Both the position numbers and the translations under genes were made by a program. Below, in pieces: positions 58,656 through 64,000 of a stretch of 64,000 bases of DNA. This DNA comes from Porphyrobacter sp. ULC335 (GTDB lineage: Bacteria; Pseudomonadota; Alphaproteobacteria; Sphingomonadales; Sphingomonadaceae): positions 3,410,001 to 3,474,000 of the forward strand of contig NZ_CP078091.1 of assembly GCF_025917005.1 (NCBI RefSeq). The letters are read 5' to 3'. The notes beneath the pieces are model-generated. The model was given only the letters and a program-made list of their open reading frames with translations. It did not search any database and was not told the DNA's origin. Numbering within the stretch: position 1 is the stretch's first letter; each line of letters starts with the position of its first letter.

Positions 58656-60197
58656 GTGATCACCGCCAAGCCACCTCTGCACCTGACCTCGGTCGGGCTG
58701 GTGCTTATCCCCCTCGGGGTGGTCAGCGTGATGAGCGGAGCGCTGGCTCTGGCGGTGGGCTTCTCCGATCACTGGGCGTTCGGATCGAAGAGCGGGTTGC
58801 TGATTTCGGCGATTCTTGTCTACGCCGCCACGCTGTTCTTCCTGGGCCGCAGCGGGATCGCCAGCGTTCGCGGGCTCGAGGAACGCGCCAACACCGATCC
58901 GCTCACCCGGCTGCCCAATCGCCACGCGCTGCACGAGGACATTCAGGCCTTCTCGCGCGGCGAGGACGAAGTGGCGCTGGCGATGATCGATCTCGACAGC
59001 TTCAAGCAGGTTAACGACCACTATGGTCACGCGGTCGGCGACCAGTTGATCGAACGCTGCGCGCAGCTGATCCGCGAAGTCTGCGGGGCCGAGGCGCGCT
59101 GCTACCGTCTGGGCGGCGATGAATTTGCCGCTGTCATGTCGGGCAAGGTGTCAGGCACGATCCTCGAAGGCATGTGCCGCACGCTGCTCGAACGGCTCGG
59201 CACGCCGCTGACGCTCGATCACCGGCACATCGCAGTCGGTGCCAGCATCGGCCTCACCCGCTCGACCGCCGATCTGCGCGTCCCTTCGTCCGAGATGCTG
59301 CGCCGGTCCGATGTGGCGATGGACATGTCGAAGCGCGGCGGCAAGATGCGCTGCACCTGGTTCAACGAAAGCTTTGATCGCCGCCGCGAGCGTGTGCGCG
59401 AGATCGAGGACGAAATCCGCACCGGCATCGCCGCGGGCGAATTCCACCTCGCCTATCAGCCGCTGGTGAACGCCGACGACAAGCGCATCGTTGCGGTCGA
59501 GGCGCTGCTGCGCTGGGATCGCGGCGACCGCCCGGCGCTCGGCCCCAATATCTTTATCCCGGTGGCCGAGGATTCGGGCCTGATCAATCCGCTCGGGCTA
59601 TGGGTGCTGCGTCAGGCGGTGTGCGATGCGCTGCGCTGGGGTGACATCACGCTTTCCGTCAACATTTCCGCCGCACAGCTGCGCAACGCCGAATTCCCGA
59701 TCAAGCTGGGCGAGGTGCTGGAGGAAACCGGCTTCCCGCCGCACCGGCTGGAACTCGAAGTGACCGAGACCTGCCTGGTGCTCGATCCGGTGGTGGCTGA
59801 ACGCACGCTCGCGGTGATCCGCAGCTTCGGCGTGCGTATCGCGCTGGACGATTTCGGCACCGGCTATGCATCGATCGGGTTCCTGCGGCGCTTCCGCTTC
59901 GAAAAGCTCAAGCTCGACCGCAGCCTCGTCGAACTCGCCGGCGTTGATGACGGCAGCCGCGCGATGATGCTGTCCTCGATTGCGCTGGCCCGCGCGCTCG
60001 ACATGGGCGTCACCGCCGAAGGGGTCGAGACCGAGGAGCAGGCCGAACTGGTGCGCCTTGCCGGGTGTGACCAGATCCAGGGCTGGCTCTACTACCGCGC
60101 CCTTCCCGCAGCCGACATCGACAAGTTGATCGCCGCACAGGGTCTTTTGGACGCACAGGCCGCAGGGCCCGAGAGCAAGGACGAACAGGCGGCATGA
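58656..60197 (+). CDS. GGDEF-EAL cyclic-di-GMP protein, membrane-anchored
   Basis: A 513-residue protein with two N-terminal membrane helices (about 10-32 and 48-66). It has a GGDEF domain with an intact active-site motif ([10 protein letters not shown], about 149-158) and an EAL domain (AVEALLRW, about 272-279, with [16 protein letters not shown] and the [10 protein letters not shown] end). Both active sites look complete, so it could make and destroy c-di-GMP. The start is a GTG at 58656 with GGGAAG upstream. The next MCP gene overlaps its stop by 4 nt, so c-di-GMP control is co-produced with the chemosensory proteins. Confidence 0.93.
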   Translation: MITAKPPLHLTSVGLVLIPLGVVSVMSGALALAVGFSDHWAFGSKSGLLISAILVYAATLFFLGRSGIASVRGLEERANTDPLTRLPNRHALHEDIQAFSRGEDEVALAMIDLDSFKQVNDHYGHAVGDQLIERCAQLIREVCGAEARCYRLGGDEFAAVMSGKVSGTILEGMCRTLLERLGTPLTLDHRHIAVGASIGLTRSTADLRVPSSEMLRRSDVAMDMSKRGGKMRCTWFNESFDRRRERVREIEDEIRTGIAAGEFHLAYQPLVNADDKRIVAVEALLRWDRGDRPALGPNIFIPVAEDSGLINPLGLWVLRQAVCDALRWGDITLSVNISAAQLRNAEFPIKLGEVLEETGFPPHRLELEVTETCLVLDPVVAERTLAVIRSFGVRIALDDFGTGYASIGFLRRFRFEKLKLDRSLVELAGVDDGSRAMMLSSIALARALDMGVTAEGVETEEQAELVRLAGCDQIQGWLYYRALPAADIDKLIAAQGLLDAQAAGPESKDEQAA

Positions 60198-61999
60198 GCG
60201 CGCTTCAGGATATTGCCCTCGACGTCGAAGCCGAAACGGCCGGACATGAGGCGGCTTTGCCCGCCACCCGCTTCGCCCGTGCGCAGCAGTGGTTTGCATC
60301 GCTGTCGGTCGGCGGCAAGATCACGCTGTTCTTCAGTGGCAACCTTGCCTTTGCCTTGCTTGCCGGACTGTTCGTGGTCGGCGGCTATATCGAGCTGGGC
60401 CAGCGGGCCGAACGGATCCGCACCACGCACGAGGCTGCGCTCAAGGCCGAACGGATGCTCGTACAGCTGAGCGAAGGCCAGCGGCACGCCGAAATGCTCG
60501 TTGCCGATGGCGATGTGGCCCGCGCCCGCGCGGCGCGTGAAGCGCTCGATCGCGCAGCGGCCAGCGCTGCCGCACTCTCCGATAGCGCTGCGGCCGGCGG
60601 CATCGCCGCGCAGGAGCGCGTGGCCCTGATCCGCACCGGCATTGATGATCTCGCCCGTCAGGTCAGCGCCTTCGACCCTGACACTGCGGACACCGCCACC
60701 CGCCACCGTCAGGCATCAGGCATCGCCGGCACCGGAAGCGCTCTGCTGGAAAACGCGCAAGGCATGACCGCAACGCTCGGCGATGAAGCCGACGCCATGG
60801 CTGACAACGGCGCAGCGTTGATCTCGCGCCTGCTGGTGATGTGGATTGCGCTGGCCACGATCCTCACGCTCATCACCCTGTTCGCACAGCGTTATTTCAA
60901 TCGCACCGTGGGCGCGACCCTCTCGGCAATGGCACGGCAGATGACCGGCATCGCTGCGGGCGAGCATGATGTCACCATCAGCGGCAAGGATCGGCAGGAC
61001 GAGATCGGCGACATGGCGCGCGCCACCGAAATCTTCCACCGCGCCGGACTGCGGCTTGAACGCCTCAGCCGCGAACGCGCCGAACGCGCCAAGGCCGAGC
61101 TTGACGAACATGCACGCGAGCAGGTGCAGCGCGAGGAATCCCGGCTTGAACGCGAACGCGTGCTCCAGAACATTGCCGACCAGTTCGAACGCACCGTGGG
61201 CGAAGTCGTGACCGGCGTGGTTGCCGCGTCCAGCCAGTTGCAGTCCACCGCCACGCTGATGGCCACCACCGCAGAGGACGCCAGCGCCCGCACCGGCGAA
61301 GCAGCATCCGCGATGCAGGAAGCCAATCTCGGCGCCACAGCAGCGGCAGCGGCCAGTGACGAATTTGCCATGTCGATCGGCGAGATCAGCCGCCAGGCCG
61401 CCTCCTCGGCAGAACTGGCGCGCGAGGCAGGCCTTTCGGCGCGGCAGGCGGACAGCACCATCGGCGCGCTGTCATCTTCGGCGCAGGAAGTCGGCCAGAT
61501 TGTCGAACTGATCCAGACCATTGCCCAGCGCACCAATCTGCTGGCGCTCAACGCCTCGATCGAAGCCGCGCGCGGCGGCGAGGCCGGACGCGGTTTTGCC
61601 GTGGTCGCCAGCGAGGTCAAGGAACTCGCCACCCAGACCAGCCGCGCGACCGAAAAGGTCGCCGAACAGATCCGCGCCATGCAATCGACCACCGGCGCCA
61701 GCGTCAGCGCGCTGCGCACCATCGCCGCGCAGATCGAGCAGCTGGAAACCACCTCGGTCTCGATTGCGGCAGCGGTCGACCAGCAATCGGTCGCCGGGCA
61801 TGATCTGGCCCGCAGCATCGATCTGGCCGCACGCGGGACCGAGAAGGTCGCAGGCCATGTCGATACAGTGCGCGCGCTTTCGCTTTCGACCGGCGCAGCG
61901 GCAAGTCAGGTGCTGTCCAGCGCCACCAGTCTCGAAACCCAGGCCTCCACATTGCGCACGCAAGTTCAAGGTTTCCTGTCGCGGGTTCGCGCCGGATAG
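60194..61999 (+). CDS. Methyl-accepting chemotaxis protein (MCP 1)
   Basis: A 601-residue receptor. One membrane helix lies at about 44-66, a periplasmic sensor at about 67-210, and a second helix at about 213-232. A HAMP domain follows (about 233-290) with a coiled-coil, and the signalling domain carries the conserved hairpin ([20 protein letters not shown]). The C-terminus (RVRAG) lacks the NWETF-type CheR-docking pentapeptide. Start ATG overlaps the GGDEF-EAL stop (ATGA). It is a close paralogue of the next MCP in the cytoplasmic half; the sensor halves differ. Confidence 0.95.
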   Translation: MSALQDIALDVEAETAGHEAALPATRFARAQQWFASLSVGGKITLFFSGNLAFALLAGLFVVGGYIELGQRAERIRTTHEAALKAERMLVQLSEGQRHAEMLVADGDVARARAAREALDRAAASAAALSDSAAAGGIAAQERVALIRTGIDDLARQVSAFDPDTADTATRHRQASGIAGTGSALLENAQGMTATLGDEADAMADNGAALISRLLVMWIALATILTLITLFAQRYFNRTVGATLSAMARQMTGIAAGEHDVTISGKDRQDEIGDMARATEIFHRAGLRLERLSRERAERAKAELDEHAREQVQREESRLERERVLQNIADQFERTVGEVVTGVVAASSQLQSTATLMATTAEDASARTGEAASAMQEANLGATAAAAASDEFAMSIGEISRQAASSAELAREAGLSARQADSTIGALSSSAQEVGQIVELIQTIAQRTNLLALNASIEAARGGEAGRGFAVVASEVKELATQTSRATEKVAEQIRAMQSTTGASVSALRTIAAQIEQLETTSVSIAAAVDQQSVAGHDLARSIDLAARGTEKVAGHVDTVRALSLSTGAAASQVLSSATSLETQASTLRTQVQGFLSRVRAG

Positions 62000-62023
62000 T
62001 AACGCACTGCAATTCCGCGGACT

Positions 62024-62060
62024 CAAGCATTTGGAAAGGATTTTCCTTCATAAATGCTTG
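62024..62060. other. Hairpin between the two MCP genes
   Basis: Outer 9-bp inverted repeat CAAGCATTT / AAATGCTTG encloses an AAGGA-ttt-TCCTT hairpin. It is 25 bp after MCP 1 and 26 bp before the MCP 2 ATG, so it could control expression or RNA stability between the tandem genes. Confidence 0.45.
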
Positions 62061-62085
62061 CAACCAGACCCCGGGGGATTGCGGC

Positions 62086-63948
62086 ATGAACATGATGAGC
62101 TTGCAGGAGCGTCGCGAGGAACAGGCTGTTCCCGAATTCGTGCGCGACCTCAGAACCGACTTCGATCTTGAAGAACTGGACGGTGCTGCTGCTGCCGCAG
62201 GCGCTGCACCGAGCGCAACGCTCCTCGAACGCCTGACCTGGTTCCGCAACCTTTCGCTGTCGGGCAAGATCAACGCGGTTTTCGGCACCTTCCTCGGCGT
62301 CGGATTGTTAATGACCCTGGTGATCGGCCTCGGCCTGACCCACCTGTGGGACCGCTACAACGCATCGGCCCGCGTGCAGGAAACCCTCGTCGCCGCCGGG
62401 CAGCTGCAATCGTCCGCGGGCGAATTGCGCTATCACTCGGTGCGCGTGCTCTATGATCGCAGCCCCGCCCTGCGCGAACAGCAACGCGCCGGGGAAAGCG
62501 CGCTGCTGACGCAGGTGGCGTCCATCGAAGCGGCTGTCGCCACGGAGGCGCCCGAACTGGCACCTCAGGTGCAGACGGTTCGCGCGGAGCTCGCCCGGTT
62601 CGAAAGCACCTTTGACCGCGCCAGCGAAACGGTGCGCGGCGGCGGGAACGCCAATGCGGCTGCGGCGCAAGTGTCCGATCAGGGCAACGCGGTGATGGCT
62701 GCCAGCGCCAAGCTGTCCGCCGCAATCGCGGCGCGCGGCGAGCAGCAGGAAGCCTCCGGCATCGGCTACTTCTTCAACATGATCCTGATCCTCGCCGCGC
62801 TGGCGATTGTTGGCGCTGCCGTGCTGCTGCTGGGTGTGACCTACCTGTCGCGCGATTTCTCGCGCAAGATCGTCGAGATCGCAGCGGCGATGAACCAGCT
62901 CGCCGCCGGAGACCGGCATTTCCACATCGATGGCGCAGACCGGAAGGACGAGGTGGGCCAGATGGTCCGCGCGCTCGAACTGTTCAAACGTGCCAACAAG
63001 TGGATGGAGGACCGCGCCCGCGAACGTTCGGAACGCGCGGAGCAGGAATTGCAGCTCCAGCAGGATCGTGAGCGCGAGCGGGTTGAAGCCGAAGCAAAGC
63101 GCGCCGCACTGCTCGATGATGTGGCCCGCCAGTTCGAACGCACCGTCGGCGATGTGGTGAGCGGCGTGGCGGCAGCGTCCAGCCAGCTCCACACCACAGC
63201 CTCGCGCATGGCGACCAGCGCTGAAGAAGCCAGCCGCCGCACCGGCGAAGTGGCCGCATCGATGGAAGAGGCCAACGCCGGCGCCACCGCAGCAGCAGCC
63301 GCCAGTGACGAATTCGCGCTGTCGATCAGCGAGATCAGCCGTCAGGCGGCCTCGTCGAGCGAACTCGCGCGGCTCGCCACCGTCGCCACGGGCGAAGCGG
63401 ACGATACCATCTCTGCCCTTGCCGCCTCTGCTGATGAAGTCGGCCAGATCGTGGAACTGATCCAGACCATCGCCCAGCGCACCAACCTGCTCGCGCTCAA
63501 CGCTTCGATCGAAGCGGCGCGCGGCGGCGAGGCAGGTCGCGGCTTCGCGGTGGTGGCCAGCGAGGTCAAGGAACTCGCGATGCAGACCACCCGCGCGACC
63601 GAGAAGGTCGCCGACCAGATCCGCGCCATGCAGTCCACCACCGGGGCGAGCGTCAAGGCGCTCCGCGCGATTGCGGGGCAGGTGAAGGATCTCGAATCCA
63701 CCGCCGTCTCGATCGCGACAGCTGTCGACCAGCAATCGGTCGCCGGCCGTGATCTGGCGCTAAGCATCGATCTCGCCGCGCGCGGGACCGAGAAGGTGTC
63801 TGCCCATATCGAGGACGTGCGGCAATTGTCGCTCTCGACCGGCGCGGCCGCCTCGCAAGTGCTGTCGAGCGCCAACGAACTGGAGTCGCAAGCTGCCCAT
63901 CTCGGCGATCAGGTACGCGGCTTCCTGCGCACCGTGCGGATGGGCTGA
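62086..63948 (+). CDS. Methyl-accepting chemotaxis protein (MCP 2)
   Basis: A 620-residue receptor, the tandem paralogue of MCP 1. It has a cytoplasmic N-terminal tail (about 1-60), membrane helices at about 64-86 and 230-252, a periplasmic four-helix-type sensor, then HAMP and the signalling hairpin [20 protein letters not shown]. The signalling halves of the two MCPs are almost identical and their sensors are not, so duplication was followed by sensor divergence. No CheR-docking pentapeptide at the C-terminus (RTVRMG). The Che operon reads through to here. Confidence 0.95.
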   Translation: MNMMSLQERREEQAVPEFVRDLRTDFDLEELDGAAAAAGAAPSATLLERLTWFRNLSLSGKINAVFGTFLGVGLLMTLVIGLGLTHLWDRYNASARVQETLVAAGQLQSSAGELRYHSVRVLYDRSPALREQQRAGESALLTQVASIEAAVATEAPELAPQVQTVRAELARFESTFDRASETVRGGGNANAAAAQVSDQGNAVMAASAKLSAAIAARGEQQEASGIGYFFNMILILAALAIVGAAVLLLGVTYLSRDFSRKIVEIAAAMNQLAAGDRHFHIDGADRKDEVGQMVRALELFKRANKWMEDRARERSERAEQELQLQQDRERERVEAEAKRAALLDDVARQFERTVGDVVSGVAAASSQLHTTASRMATSAEEASRRTGEVAASMEEANAGATAAAAASDEFALSISEISRQAASSSELARLATVATGEADDTISALAASADEVGQIVELIQTIAQRTNLLALNASIEAARGGEAGRGFAVVASEVKELAMQTTRATEKVADQIRAMQSTTGASVKALRAIAGQVKDLESTAVSIATAVDQQSVAGRDLALSIDLAARGTEKVSAHIEDVRQLSLSTGAAASQVLSSANELESQAAHLGDQVRGFLRTVRMG

Positions 63949-63976
63949 TCCGCGACGGCGTGGCGGTGAAGCGGGC

Positions 63977-64000
63977 TCAATCCTTGTAGAGCGGTGTCGT
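63977..64000 (-). CDS. C-terminal end of an unknown gene (runs off the right edge)
   Basis: A TGA stop reading leftward at 63977 preceded by an open frame ending TTPLYKD. Only eight codons are present, so neither the family nor the reality of the gene can be judged. Confidence 0.25.
   Translation of the reverse strand, partial: TTPLYKD

Noticed and set aside
62064..62075. Single AGACCCC before MCP 2 as part of a phased array
   Set aside because: Only one copy occurs and no parS-like sequence is near it.

Overview
The window looks like a chromosomal segment of an alphaproteobacterium of the order Sphingomonadales, most like the Erythrobacteraceae. This is inferred from the high G+C, the many short convergent/divergent operons, the TonB-dependent receptor plus PiuC-type hydroxylase, the DUF3297, DUF465, DUF1465 (RcdA) and DUF6356 genes, and the sphingomonad-style palindromic intergenic repeats. 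No database was searched. I see no prophage, transposase, CRISPR array or rRNA.

Layout. 1-4.6 kb: start of trigger factor, tRNA-Leu(UAG), DUF3297, der, DUF2721, a secreted protein, and the bfd-bfr iron-storage pair with iron-box-like palindromes. 4.8-10.5 kb: DUF418 membrane protein, then an orphan ParA / acidic ribbon-helix-helix gene pair flanked by two SPOR-domain envelope proteins, closed by a strong terminator. 10.8-19.5 kb: pyrB with an apparently non-catalytic dihydroorotase-like partner, sppA, tRNA-Val(CAC), an M14 metallopeptidase and a membrane protein. 19.5-23.5 kb: PiuC-type dioxygenase, TetR regulator and TonB receptor around a clear operator. 23.6-33.4 kb: serS with an AT-rich in-frame insertion, surE with a CTG start, a K+ channel, rimO, an L,D-transpeptidase, tilS, cpoB and a RodZ-like gene. 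33.5-37.2 kb: ptsP, two divergent DUF465 genes and rcdA. 37.3-47.5 kb: glpK, an MBL hydrolase with a decayed partial duplicate around a winged-helix regulator, nadA, a GIY-YIG gene framed by palindromic repeats, an EamA transporter, an old yellow enzyme and lipB. 47.6-53.1 kb: membrane proteins, an MFS and a MATE exporter, an ArsC-like protein, an orphan 2Fe-2S subunit and a class II aldolase. 53.2-64 kb: a compact chemosensory operon cheA-W-Y-B-R, a GGDEF-EAL protein and two MCPs, with no flagellar genes in view.

The most unusual signal is a composite DNA element present three times (about 10.7, 37.2 and 53.6 kb). A ParB-site (parS) palindrome, perfect at 37165-37180, once with one centre change, once only as a half site, is followed after 11-13 nt by 3-5 copies of GGGTCT repeated almost exactly every 11 bp. 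One copy lies inside the cheA coding sequence. Other notable items are the serS insertion, the GIY-YIG/palindrome unit with compensatory stem changes, the SurE CTG start and the duplicated MBL fragment carrying a 204-bp deletion between 7-bp repeats.
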